Shown here one piece after another: positions 36,301 to 49,200 of a stretch of 64,000 bases of DNA; within the stretch, counting starts at the first letter, position 1, and the number at the start of each line of letters is the position of its first letter. The notes beneath the pieces are model-generated. The model was given only the letters and a program-made list of their open reading frames with translations. It searched no databases and was not told the DNA's origin. The stretch spans positions 14,117,717 through 14,181,716 of the forward strand of contig NC_071330.1 of NCBI RefSeq assembly GCF_010183535.1, in the 5' to 3' direction. The DNA comes from Caenorhabditis remanei. Lineage: Eukaryota > Nematoda > Chromadorea > Rhabditida > Rhabditidae. The position numbers and the translations under genes are program-made.

Positions 36301-39300
36301 GAGATTAAGTACGCGACAAATTATTTAAAAATCTGAAGCCGGATTCAGAATCCTGACATCTGCAGCTTTCCAATCATATCAAATTTAGGACATCCGGACA
36401 TTCTGGACCCACAGATATACACTATTTAGTCAGGAAAGCTTAGAGAGTCTGTCTGTGTGTCCAAAACATCCGAATGTCCTTGAAAGGAGAGCTGACGGCG
36501 TGAGGATTCTGAATCTGGTTTCAGATTTTAAAAATAATTAGAATTGACCGATTTACAGCGATTTTAAGTCTGAAAATTGCTATTTTTGGGGTAAAAAATC
36601 TGAAACCAGATTCAGAATCCTCACGTCTTCTAGAAATTTCCAATTTTCAGACCCCTTCTCGACTCCGCCCCCCTCACCGCGGACATTAAAGGAATCGATA
36701 CGATGAACGACGATCCGTCGCAAGATTCTGTGATCTACGCGAAAATAAAAGGAGAAAAAGTGCAACAAATTGCGCATCTCGTCTCCAGACGCCTCAAGGA
36801 GCTTCTCAATAGAAATTCTGGAAATTCAGAAGACGTCGTCGCGGATTCAGAAGCCAATTCAGAAGAAGAATTCAAACTTCACATGACACTCACGAATTCG
36901 AGATATGTAGCACAAGAAACGGACAAAACAGACAAAAAGAATTCAAAAAATTCGTTTAACGTGAAAAAAATGTTGGATGATTTGAAGGAATTGCACTTTG
37001 GAACCATTCAGATTAACGAGGTAATTTCTAGGCCACGGGTTGGAAAACTAGGCCACGGGTTGTAAAATTCAAACAATTCGAAAAAAAGGACTGAAAATGA
37101 GCCAGATTTCGAAAAAATCCGATCATGACAGCAAAAGAAAATTGACATGGCCGAGTTTTTGCGTTTTCTAGGCCATGGGTTGGGAAACTAGGCCACGGGT
37201 TGTAAAATTCAAACAATTCGAAAAAAAGGACTGAAAATGAGCCAGATTTCGAAAAAAATCCGATCATGACAGCAAAAGAAAATTGACATGGCCGAGTTTT
37301 TAGCGTTTTCTAGGCCACGGGTTGGAAAATTCAAAAAATTCGAAAAAAAGGACTGAAAATGAGCCAGATTTCGAAAAAATCCGATCATGACAGCAAAAGA
37401 AAATTGACATGGCCGAGTTTTTGCGTTTTCTAGGCCATGGGTTGGGAAACTAGGCCACGGGTTGTAAAATTCAAACAATTCGAAAAAAAGGACTGAAAAT
37501 GAGCCAGATTTCGAAAAAAATCCGATCATGACAGCAAAAGAAAATTGACATGGCCGAGTTTTTAGCGTTTTCTAGGCCACGGGTTGGAAAATTCAAAAAA
37601 TTCGAAAAAAGGACTGAAAATGAGCCAGATTTCGAAAAAATCCGATCATGACAGCAAAAGAAAATTGACATGGCCGAGTTTTGCGTTTTCTAGGCCATGG
37701 GTTGGGAAACTAGGCCACGGGTTGTAAAATTCAAACAATTCGAAAAAAAGGACTGAAAATGAGCCAGATTTCGAAAAAAATCCGATCATGACAGCAAAAG
37801 AAAATTGACATGGCCGAGTTTTTAGCGTTTTCTAGGCCACGGGTTGTAAAATTCAAACAATTCGAAAAAAAGGACTGAAAATGAGCCAGATTTCGAAAAA
37901 AATCCGATCATGACAGCAAAAGAAAATTGACATGGCCGAGTTTTTGCGTTTTCTAGGCCATGGGTTGGGAAACTAGGCCACGGGTTGGAAAATTCAAACA
38001 ATTCGAAAAAAAGGACTGAAAATGAGCCAGATTTCGAAAAAATCCGATCATGACAGCAAAAGAAAATTGACATGGCCGAGTTTTTGCGTTTTCTAGGCCA
38101 CGGGTTGGAAAACTAGGCCACGGGTTGGAAAATTCAAAAAATTCGAAAAAAAGGACTGAAAATGAGCCAGATTTCGAAAAAATCCGATCATGACAGCAAA
38201 AGAAAATTGACATGGCCGAGTTTTTGCGTTTTCTAGGCCACGGGTTGGAAAACTAGGCCACGGGTTGGAAAATTCAAAAAATTCGAAAAAAAAGGACTGA
38301 AAATGAGCCAGATTTCGAAAAAATCCGATCATGACAGCAAAAGAAAATTGACATGGCCGAGTTTTTGCGTTTTCTAGGCCACGGGTTGGAAAACTAGGCC
38401 ACGGGTTGGAAAATTCAAACAATTCGAAAAAAGGACTGAAAATGAGCCAGATTTCGAAAAAATCCGATCATGACAGCAAAAGAAAATTGACATGGCCGAA
38501 TTTTTAGCGTTTTCTAGGCCACGGGTTGGGAAACTAGGCCACGGGTTGGAAAATTCAAACAATTCGAAAAAAAGGACTGAAAATGAGCCAGATTTCGAAA
38601 AAATCCGATCATGACAGCAAAAGAAAATTGACATGGCCGAATTTTTAGCGTTTTCTAGGCCACGGGTTGGAAAACTAGGCCACGGGTTGGAAAATTCAAA
38701 CAATTCGAAAAAAAGGACTGAAAATGAGCCAGATTTCGAAAAAATCCGATCATGACAGCAAAAGAAAATTGACATGGCCAAGTTTTTGCGTTTTCTAGGC
38801 CACGGGTTGGAAAACTAGGCCACGGGTTTGAAAATTCAAAAAATTCGAAAAAAAGGACTGAAAATGAGCCAGATTTCGAAAAAATCCGATCATGACAGCA
38901 AAAGAAAATTGACATGGCCGAGTTTTTAGCGTTTTCTAGGCCACGGGTTGGAAAATTCAAACAATTCGAAAAAAAGGACTGAAAATGAGCCAGATTTCGA
39001 AAAAATCCGATCATGACAGCAAAAGAAAATTGACATGGCCGAGTTTTTGCGTTTTCTAGGCCACGGGTTGGAAAACTAGGCCACGGGTTGGAAAATTCAA
39101 ACAATTCGAAAAAAGGACTGAAAATGAGCCAGATTTCGAAAAAATCCGATCATGACAGCAAAAGAAAATTGACATGGCCGAGTTTTTAGCGCTTTCTAGG
39201 CCACGGGTTGGGAAACTAGGCCACGGGTTGGAAAATTCAAACAATTCGAAAAAAAGGACTGAAAATGAGCCAGATTTCGAAAAAATCCGATCATGACAGC

Positions 39301-42300
39301 AAAAGAAAATTGAAATGGCCGAGTTTTTAGCGTTTTCTAGGCCACGGGTTGGGAAACTAGGCCACGGGTTGGAAAATTCAAACAATTCGAAAAAAGGACT
39401 GAAAATGAGCCAGATTTCGAAAAAATCCGATCATGACAGCAAAAGAAAATTGACATGGCCGAGTTTTTGCGTTTTCTAGGCCACGGGTTGGAAAACTAGG
39501 CCACGGGTTGGAAAATTCAAACAATTCGAAAAAAAGGACTGAAAATGAGCCAGATTTCGAAAAAATCCGATCATGACAGCAAAAGAAAATTGACATGGCC
39601 GAGTTTTTAGCGTTTTCTAGGCCACGGGTTGGAAAACTAGGCCACGGGTTGGAAAATTCAAAAAATTCGAAAAAAAGGACTGAAAATGAGCCAGATTTCG
39701 AAAAAATCCGATCATGACAGCAAAAGAAAATTGACATGGCCGAGTTTTTAGCGTTTTCTAGGCCACGGGTTGGAAAATTCAAACAATTCGAAAAAAAGGA
39801 CTGAAAATGAGCCAGATTTCGAAAAAATCCGATCATGACAGCAAAAGAAAATTGACATGGCCGAGTTTTTAGCGTTTTCTAGGCCACGGGTTGGAAAATT
39901 CAAACAATTCGAAAAAAGGACTGAAAATGAGCCAGATTTCGAAAAAAATCCGATCATGACAGCAAAAGAAAATTGACATGGCCGAGTTTTTAGCGTTTTC
40001 TAGGCCACGGGTTGGGAAACTAGGCCACGGGTTGGAAAATTCAAACAATTCGAAAAAAAGGACTGAAAATGAGCCAGATTTCGAAAAAATCCGATCATGA
40101 CAGCAAAAGAAAATTGACATGGCCGAGTTTTTAGCGTTTTCTAGGCCACGGGTTGGGAAACTAGGCCACGGGTTGGAAAATTCAAAAAATTCGAAAAAAA
40201 GGACTGAAAATGAGCCAGATTTCGAAAAAATCCGATCATGACAGCAAAAGAAAATTGACATGGCCGAGTTTTTAGCGTTTTCTAGGCCACGGGTTGGAAA
40301 ATTCAAACAATTCGAAAAAAAGGACTGAAAATGAGCCAGATTTCGAAAAAATCCGATCATGACAGCAAAAGAAAATTGACATGGCCGAGTTTTTAGCGTT
40401 TTCTAGGCCACGGGTTGGGAAACTAGGCCACGGGTTGGAAAATTCAAACAATTCGAAAAAAAGGACTGAAAATGAGCCAGATTTCGAAAAATCCGATCAT
40501 GACAGCAAAAGAAAATTGACATGGCCGAGTTTTTAGCCTATGTGACGTGACGTGTTCTAGGGTGTGTGCTACAAAGAGAACTGTGATGGATTGCAGACTC
40601 CGCCTCCTCCTCAAATTGTCGTCGCTGCTGAAACTGCTCCAGAAGTCACCACGACGACGCCTACTCCAGAATCCCCAGAATCCGCTCATCTTCATCATGG
40701 ACACTCGCACGACGGAGCAGAAGGCCACGGGCATTCTCAAGATGCTCCAGAAGACGTCAGGGTTCCAGAAGTCGTTCCAGAAGACGTGAAAGCTCCAGAA
40801 GACGTGAAACGATCGCCAGAAGAGGAGGAATTCTTAAAATGGGAAAACGAGCGGAGATGGAGAGGAGTGGCTCCGTACGAAGATACTCAAAGCGACCAAT
40901 TACCACCGAGTCCACCTGCTTTAGCTGGAATTTTTGGTTCGCTTTATATGATTATAATTCAACTTCAACATACCATTCAAGAAAACTTTATGTTCGATCC
41001 TGAATCACCACTGGTATTTGAAATTAAATTGTGTTATATGCGAGTAGATGACACTAAGAATCCCCTTGGAAACTTAATGTTCAGTGCTCTTGGCATTATT
41101 CTGTTTGTCGTAAAAATACTGTTCGACGAAAACGATTTTTTGAAAAAGAAACGGGAAATTCAAAGAGAATTAACACGATTCCAACTCCACATGTTTGAAA
41201 TGGAGCAACACAAAAACGCAGTGATTGAAGATTTGAAATCGGTAATTCATGGATAATTGAAACAAAAACCCAGATATTGTACATATTGCAGGAACTTCAA
41301 ATGGTGTTTGATACAATGGAGAGAGAATTATTGATAGAACGAAGTGAAAGAAGACGACTTGAATTAAGAGAAACTGATCTTCAGATAGAAGTAAATGTTT
41401 TGAAGCTTCGCAACCGTGAGCAACAAATGAATATAGAACAGATGATTTGGATTGCTAAGTGTTGTTTCTTTGGAGTTTTAATCATGAGTTCATTGCATGA
41501 TTTACTGAATGAGGATCTGTAAGTCACTTTTGCCTTTTTGTTTAACCCTAGATTGTGATTTTCAGCTTTCAAAAGACCGACGAGAATCAACGTCTCCAAC
41601 AGAATGGTGTCCCACAGCAACAACAGATGCCAGACAAAGAGCCGGAATTTATGGCATTGAGAGAAAAGTGGGTTTTTAGAGCTGAAAATCACGATATACC
41701 GCTCTAATATTGAGTTTTTCATGAAGTTACCTTAAAAATTGTGATTTTCAGAGTACAAAGTCTTCAGAATGAAGTCCAGAATGTCTATGAATCGCATTAT
41801 AACCAAATGAGAGACGCCTTGGAGCAAAAAGAGCAACAAATTGGCCAATTAACTGAGGTAATTAACGATTATAAGGAGAGATTGGAGAGAAGTTCGACGG
41901 AATCTCAAGAATTCGCTCGTCAACTGGATTCTGTGAGATCAGAGCTCACGGAGACTCAACAATCATCGTTCGGACGTCATCAGGAGTTTGTGGAGAAGCA
42001 ACAGGAAACAGAACGTCTTCAGACAAGAATTCAGGAGCTCGGAGGGGAAACGAGACAGATGACGTCGAGAATTCAGCATCTGGAGCAAATTCAGACGACG
42101 TTAGAAGTGGAAGTGAAGGATCTGAAATCGGAGAACACTGGATTGCTCACGACGATTCAACAATTGGAAGCTGAAATTTTGGAGGCGAGCAAGAATAACG
42201 ATGAGCGATTCAGTTCTCTCACGAATTCCTATGAAGCAGTTTTGACAAAATCTGAAGAGACGAATATTCAATTCCAGTCGTTACGAGATGAAAAGAATGC

Positions 42301-43082
42301 GTTGGAGACGAAATTGAAGGATTTGGAGGCGGTGATTGCTAAGAAAGAGGAGAAGATTCGAGATGCGGAAAGTGAAGCGAAGAGAGTTCAGGTAAATGAT
42401 GAAAATTGGAGGATTTTGAGCTGAAAATGACGGATTTTGAGCTGAAAACGGTGTTTTTTGAGCTGAAAATGATGAATTGTGAGCTGAAAATGATACATTT
42501 TGAGCCAAAATTGAGAATTTTGAGTGGAAAAGAAGGTTTTTATCCAATTTTGGCTTAATTTGGGACTTTTCTCGGCTGTCGGTGTATCCGACATGTCCGG
42601 ATGTCCGTTTCGCTGAAAAAAAACAAAAAAATTCACCGGGAACTGCTGAAAATTCTTTAAAATTGGATGATTTTATGCTGGAAATGTTTGTCTGTACATC
42701 TTGAGTGTCCGGATGTCCTCTAATTTCTCTCTATTCGAAAAAAGGATTTTGACCATAATTGATATCATACTTGAGAATTTCAAACGAAAAATGTCTGTCC
42801 CAGTGTTCGGATGTCCGGATGTCCTTCTATTTTTCAAAAAACTTCATATTTTTGCAGGCTGCCTACAAGAAACTCGAAACAAAATCGTTCCACGACGTGA
42901 TGACACTAAAAAAGGAGAACTATGAGCTGAAATTGGCACAGGAGGACGAAAAAGAAAAGGGACGAAGAATAAGAAGAATAGTTATCCAATTGTTACATTA
43001 CACGCATCCGATGGAAGCAAGACGACAATTGCCAACAAACACGGAGAGACCGTCTCGATTCACTTCAAAAAATAAATTTTGA
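33395..43082 (+). CDS. MIA/TANGO1-like ER cargo-export protein with chimeric C-terminus
   Basis: Eleven exons join in phase: 33395-33427, 33482-33572, 33616-33752, 34959-35861, 36181-36308, 36651-37020, 40561-41241, 41292-41518, 41566-41667, 41752-42391 and 42858-43082, about 1,178 residues. A signal-anchor-like start is followed by a MIA-type SH3 fold: KLCGNVEC (about 33-40) and SGFFYAGAIDIMPF (about 94-107). Then come a His-rich GHGHSHGGHGHSHG tract, a long Pro/Thr/acidic lumenal region, hydrophobic segments (about 674, 727 and 831) and a long coiled coil (about 900-1100). This order matches TANGO1/MIA3, which recruits bulky cargo such as collagen at ER exit sites. The usual Pro-rich C-terminus is missing. 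After about 33 residues of exon 11 the sequence becomes lmtr-5 exon DNA read out of frame, giving a new basic tail. Matching C-terminal exons lie inverted at 60.8-63.2 kb. Confidence 0.8.
37021..40545 (+). repeat. Intronic minisatellite, 26 units
   Basis: The marker GACAGCAAAAGAAAATTGAC occurs 26 times at spacings of about 120-140 bp. Each unit contains GGACTGAAAATGAGCCAG and one or two copies of CTAGGCCACGGGTTGG; the one- versus two-copy state gives two unit lengths. The array fills the intron between exons 6 and 7 of the TANGO1-like gene. Long open frames on its minus strand are by-products of the repeat and not genes. Confidence 0.95.
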
Positions 43083-43443
43083 TGAATTTTTCTGTATTTT
43101 TCATGAATTTCCGTCCATTTTTCACCCAAAAATCGCCTTTTTTTGAGAATTTTTGACCCATTTTACTCATTTTCACCGGTTTTTTGTAATTTTTCTTCGA
43201 TTTTCTCACTTTTTGAGCCCAAAATTGACATTTTTCGACCCAAAATTGATCATTTTAGACAAATTTTGTCTTGAAACGTTTTAAGCAAAAAATCAGATTT
43301 CTCATTTTTCCTTCAAAATTTGAAATTTTTCGATTAAATTTCAATTTTGTGCTGAAATTTGCAATTTTCCGTTGAAATCTGATTTCTGACTTAAAATTTG
43401 TCATTTCAATCTATTTTTGACCCAGAATCTGTCATTTTTCACC
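42955..43443 (+). repeat. Partial lmtr-5 copy (end of exon 2 plus 3' flank) fused to the TANGO1-like exon
   Basis: From AAAAGGGACGAAGAATAAG at 42955 the sequence follows lmtr-5 exon 2 (full copy 45,200 onward) with a few substitutions, through its stop region and about 360 bases of 3' flank. It then switches near 43443 to the lmtr-5 5' flank. The left join is at an AAAAGGGACG-like stretch. Confidence 0.9.
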
Positions 43444-43740
43444 CAATCGGTTGTAAATGGTGCTGAAAATCGCTCCAGCGAGAAAATTCGATTTTTTTGA
43501 GCCGAAACTCACGAAATTCTCAATGGAGCGCACTTACTGACCGCTCCCCCAATTTCTCAAATTTATTGCTTCCAATTGTGATTTTTCCGTTAAAAAAGGG
43601 ATTTTTAGAATTTTTTCGGGTTTTTGGTGATGGTTTGACCCCATTTTTCATATTTAATTACCTAAAATTAATTAATTTTTGCAAAAAATGACTTTTTTTT
43701 ATTGAAAAAGAAACAAATTTCCAGCAATTTCAGAATCAAA

Positions 43741-45335
43741 ATGGAGTCGAAATTGGCACAAAACGTGACGGCAATGATCACAAGCACGGGAGCGTCGGGA
43801 ATCGCTGTGGCCGATCGAGATGGTGTCCCGCTTTACACGACTGGAGAGATCAGTGTACGGGAAAATCGATAATTTTGACTGAAATTCATGAAAAAACCGA
43901 AAAATTTCGGTGAAACTCGATAAAAATCGGGATTTTTAGATGGAAATTGATGAAAAATTTGATTTTTCGAGTTATTTTCATGGAAAACCGAGAATTTTTC
44001 GGTAAAAATCGATAAAATTCGACGAAAATCGATTTTGAATACCCGAAATTCAATGTATATGAAAAACTGAAATTCATGAAAAATTTGAAAATTGGCTTTT
44101 CTTCTCAACCAAAAATCGATAAAAATTGATAATTTTCGAGTGGTGGCCGAACTTTTGAATTTTTGTATTTCTAGGCCACGGACCGGAATTCATCTAATTT
44201 TTGGATTTTTATCTAATTTTCATCAAAAAAGTTCATTTTCAGTCTAAAAACAGTTTAAAAACTAAAGATTCCTGAAGAATTTTGAAAAAAAAAGTTTCGC
44301 GTGCTGAAACGCAAGTGCGGCAGGGATTTGTAGGTGGAGCTTAAACTGCGAGCGGATAAAGACGATTTTTAACTTTTTTGCTGTGTATTTCAGGAAAAAA
44401 CGGTTAAAAATCGTTGAAAATCTGCTGGAATTCTTGAAAATTACCACTCGAAAATTATCTCTTTTTAACCATACTTGTCACGGGCCGGGCCGGGCCGGGC
44501 CAAAATCAGGAAAAATCTCGGCCCGTTTTGAAACATTTTTTCAAAACATTTTGTGCTTTCGAACTTTTTTTTGGAAATTTTTTTGAACTTTTTTGAAAAA
44601 AGTATAGTTTTCGAATAAACATTTAAAATTGAATCAAAATGTGAATATGTATAATAATTTAAGCATTTTTACTCTTTTTTTCGAAAAATTTCAAAAAAGT
44701 TGGTAAAAATGGGTACCCATTTTTGAATCCGGGCCGGCCCGATTTTTGACAAGTATGTTTTTTATCGATTTTTGGTTGAAATTCTCTAAAAAGCCAATGT
44801 TCAAATTTTTCATGAATTTCAATTTTCCAGATACTTTGAATTTCGGGTATTTAAAATCGCATTTCGTCTAATTTCATCGATTTTACGAAAAACTTTTGGG
44901 TTTTTCATGAAAACGACCCGAAAAAATCAATTTTTCATGAATTTCCATCTGAAAAACACGATTTTTGTTGAAAAATCTTGGTTTTTTCATAAAAATAATT
45001 CGAAAAATCACTATTTCAGATCAATTTTCGATTTTTTCATGAGTTTTTTAAACCGATTTTCGTCAATTTTTGATCATTTTGACTCAATTTTCACTGATTT
45101 TTAAAGGATTTTCAGTCAAAATACACAATTTTTCAACCAATTTTTACACAAAATTTTTCAGGACATGGCGAACGTCGGATCGCTTCTGATGGCCGACGCG
45201 AAGAATATGTTTCCAAAAGGGACGAAGAATAAGAAGAATAGTTATCCGATTGTAACATTACACGCATCCGATGGAAGCAAGACGACAATTGCCAACAAAC
45301 ACGGAGAGACCGTCTCGATTCATTTCAAAAAATAA
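43741..45335 (+). CDS. lmtr-5: LAMTOR5-like (HBXIP) Ragulator subunit, copy 1
   Basis: Two exons, 43741-43854 and 45162-45335, encode 95 residues with a roadblock/LC7-type pattern: ASGIAVADRDGVPLYTTGEIS, then VGSLLMADAKNMF, PIVTLHASDG and IANKHGETVSIHFKK. This fits LAMTOR5, the small Ragulator subunit that helps recruit Rag GTPases and mTORC1 to lysosomes. Two acceptor-like sites (TTTCCAG and TTTCAG) lie just before the ATG. An inverted copy at 58.9-60.1 kb encodes the same protein. A two-ended GGGCCGG element has inserted into the intron of this copy only. Confidence 0.85.
44465..44760. mobile_element. ~290-bp TIR element with GGGCCGG ends in the lmtr-5 intron
   Basis: Begins ATACTTGTCACGGGCCGGGC and ends GGGCCGGCCCGATTTTTGACAAGTATG, so the ends are inverted copies. 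The intron of the inverted lmtr-5 copy has no such sequence and is about 400 bp shorter. Confidence 0.75.
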
Positions 45336-46269
45336 ATTTTTATGAATTTTTCTGTATTTTTCATGAATTTCCGTCCATTTTCCACCCAAAAATCGCCTTT
45401 TTTGAGAATTTTTGACCCTTTTTACTCATTTTCACCGGTTTTTTTGTAATTTTTCATCGATTTTCTCACTTTTTGAGCCCAAAATTGACATTTTTCGACC
45501 CAAAATTGATCATTTTAGACAAATTTTGTCTTGAAACGTTTTTAAGCAAAAAATCAGATTTCTGACTGAAAATTCTCATTTTCAATCGATTTTTTTTTGG
45601 CTTAAAATTCAATTTTGACCCAGAATCTGTTGTTTTTGCCGATTTTCTTCATTTTTTCACCCGAAAATGCCGAATTTCCCACCATTTTCCTATAGATTTC
45701 GATATTTTTTCACTTAAAATCTCTTATTTTTCCCATTTTTTCAATGTAAATTCCTCAAATTCCTCAAATCTGATCGTTTTTACACCGAAAATTAAGAATT
45801 TTCAGTTTTATTTCAGATATCCGGACGCAACGACACACAGATAAAACTACAAACTACAAAAAATTGTTTCAAAATTTCAAATATTTTGCAAAAACTAGAA
45901 ATTCTGTAATTAAAAAAAGTTTTTTTTTTCACTTTTCAAAAAAAAATCTGAAATTCTAGAGCCATTCAAGTCAATATCTGTGATCTACGTGAAATTCCCG
46001 AAATTTTGATACCCATATTGATAGGTTTTGAAAAAAAAAGTGTGCAGTGGTGGCCGAGTGGTTAAGGTAGACACTAGGAGTCTGAGGAACCAGGGTTCGA
46101 CTCCGCATGTCGGGAATTGTTTTTGTTTTCTTAATTTTTAATATTGAGTGTAAAATTAGGGTTTTGGTAGTGAAAATTTTCAGATAGCGGTAAAAATTTC
46201 TATTTTGGAAAAATTTGAAATTTTCGAAAAATATAAAAAATCTTTATTATTACTTTTTATTACAAAAAA
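45336..46269. other. 3' flank of lmtr-5 copy 1 and SINE-like copy
   Basis: 45336 to about 45842 matches the flank of the inverted copy (ends near CGCAACGACACACAGAT), after which homology stops. A plus-strand SINE-like copy lies at 46037-46115. No gene seen. Confidence 0.7.
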
Positions 46270-49200
46270 TTATTTATTTTTATTATTTTTCTCTTCATTT
46301 TCAATGATTTCCAAAATTGCATGATTCGTCTGGAAGGTGTTCACATCTGAAATATTTTTTTTGAAATTTTTTTGAAAAAAAAAACACGAACCGATAGAAA
46401 ATCCATACTTCCGACAAAACGGACAATCAATATGATTGGTGTGAGTGAGCAAGTTTTGAGCACACCCATGGCATACTGTATGTCCACATTGTGGAAGAAT
46501 TCGAGGGATACGGTCGATGTCGTCACTACAGTAATCCAATCGACAGATGGAACATTCGATAGCGAATTTGGAGCGGCTGGAAATAAGAATAGACGATTAC
46601 AAATTTTTTGAGCTATAAATCATGAAATTCCATTAAAAAATTTATGTGGTTTTTCTTTTCAAAAACCAATTTTTTGGTCAAAAACTCAAATTTTCCGCAT
46701 TTTTAGCATTTAAAAACCATCAAAACTACATTTTCTACCTATATTAGCAAAAACAAAAAACTTTTCTCCTATGCGGACTCGAACCCTGGTACCTCAGATT
46801 GGTAGTGTCTACCTTAACCACTCGGCCATCACTACACACTTTTTTTTCAAAACCTATCAATATGGGTATCAAAATTTTGGGAATTTCACGTAGATCACAG
46901 ATATAAACATGAAAAACATCTACAACTTCAACATTTTGAGTTATGAATCAATTTTAGACAAAATTGTAATTTTTCGCGGTGGGACACATTTTTCAATTTT
47001 TCAAAATTTTTCAAAACATAGGCATGATTATACTTATTTGAAAGCTGGAAATTCGGTGATTCTGAATATATAGTTTTTATGTCATTTGGCAAAAATTCAA
47101 ATGAGTTATGAGAATTCGAATTTTTCAGATTTTTCGAAAATTTTCGAAATTCTATAACTTTTCGAGTTTTGAAAATAATGGTTTGGTTTTAAGAAAAATT
47201 AAAGCTAATCATTCAAACTTTTTGTAACAAAACCTAAATCCCCTAAAATTAGAGTTTTTGGCCTACAGTAAGCTGAAAGAACCAAAAAATGGAAAAAATT
47301 TGGTAAAAATGACATTTTCTCAAAACGTGTCACGATTATACTTTTCTGAAAGCTCTCAGGTTTCCGACTTCTGAAAATTAATTTTTATATAAATCGGAGC
47401 AAATCTGACAGAGTTACTGTAGTTTTAATAAAGAGGTTAGAGCGCATTCTCTGACCCCGAAATTCAAAATTTTCAGAATATATGCCTGATTATACTTTTC
47501 TGAAAGCGAGGAGCGAGATAAATTCAAAAATATAAGTTTTATGGATTTTAACACAAAACTGCTCGGGTTACGGTAGTTTGAAAATTTTGCGATTTTCGAA
47601 AATTTTCGAAAGTCTGTAACTTTGTGAGTTTTTAATGGTTTTTTTTTTGGTTTTGAGCTCAAAATGTGGGGAATGATTGAGAGAACCTCTAAAAATCTGA
47701 AATTGAAGAAAAAAACCACTCACCTTTCCTCGACTGTGACATAAACAATATTCTGGACGAGAACTTTTCGATCCATCAGAACTCGGTCATCCCATATAAA
47801 ATAGAAGTCGGAAAGTACAAAAAATAGACAACGCGTCGTCGATTCTTGAAAATATCTCCATAAATAATTTCTCAGAATGAGGCAAACCCAAATCTGAATA
47901 ATATCTGAAACACGGTACATCTCCCGGAATGTGGTGAAAAATCTCCATGCAATCGGCAACAATTCGATGTAAAATATGAGAATTGACACTTTCAGAGTGT
48001 AGGTTTGGAGTGTCTGAAATTATAGATCAAGTTAAGGACTACAATTTTGTAGTTTGTAGTTTTTCGATTCTCAGAGAAATTAGTTTCCGATTTTTTCTCA
48101 AAATTTTGAAGTTTTTACCGTTTTTCATGTTTATATTTGTGATCTATATAAAATTTCCGAAATTTTGATACCCATATTGATAGGGTTTGAAAAAAAAGTG
48201 TGTAGTGGTGGCCGAGTGGTTAAGGTAGACACTAGGAATCTGACTACCAGGGTTCGACTCCGCATAGGGGAAAACTTTTTTGTTTTCTTAATTTTTACTG
48301 TTAAGTGTATATTTAGGGTTATGGTAGTGAACATTTTTAGATAGCAATCAAAAACAATTTCAATAAACTTTTTTCAACTTTTTTTTCAACTTTTAGAAAA
48401 AAATCTCGAATTTTAGAGCTTTCACCGTTTTTCATGTTTATATTTGTGATCTACGTAAAATTTCCGAAATTTTGATACCCATATTGATAGGGTTTGAAAA
48501 AAAAGTGTGTAGTGGTGGCCGAGTGGTTAAGGTAGACACTAGGAATCTGACTACCAGGGTTCGACTCCGCATAGGGGAAAACTTTTTTGTTTTCTTAATT
48601 TTTACTGTTAAGTGTATATTTAGGGTTATGGTAGTGAACATTTTTAGATAGCAATCAAAAACAATTTCAATAAACTTTTTTTCAACTTTTTTTTCAACTT
48701 TTAGAAAAAAATCTCGAATTTTAGAGCTTTCACCGTTTTTCATGTTTATATTTGTGATCTACGTAAAATTTCCGAAATTTTGATACCCATATCGATAGGT
48801 TTCAAAAAAAGTGTGCAGTGGTGGCCGAGTGGTTAAGGTAGACACTACCAATCTGAGGTACCACGGTTCGATTCCGCATACCGGGAATTTTTTTTTGCTT
48901 TTTTAATTTTTACTATAAAGTGTATACCGTAAAAACTGTATTAGAGCGACACCTTTAATAGAACGACATTCATCTCTACTCAGGATTCAAGAATATGATT
49001 ATCCCAGTGTATTTTTTGCTTTTGATTAGAAGCAGCGTGAATAGTAACCTCTAGATCAACAAATAGAACTTTCAAAAAAGTTTTTTTCCGTTTAACTTTA
49101 ATGAGTTTGGGAAACCACCAAATTTTTCTGAGAGGCGGTTGAAAAATAGAGCGACATGTCGCTCTAATACAGTTTTTACGGTATTTAGGGTTCTGGTAGT

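Noticed and set aside
37028..40740. Long overlapping minus-strand reading frames (MIGFFSKSGSFSVLFFELFEF and similar)
   Set aside because: They are the minisatellite unit read in several frames; unit lengths keep frames open by chance and there are no gene signals.
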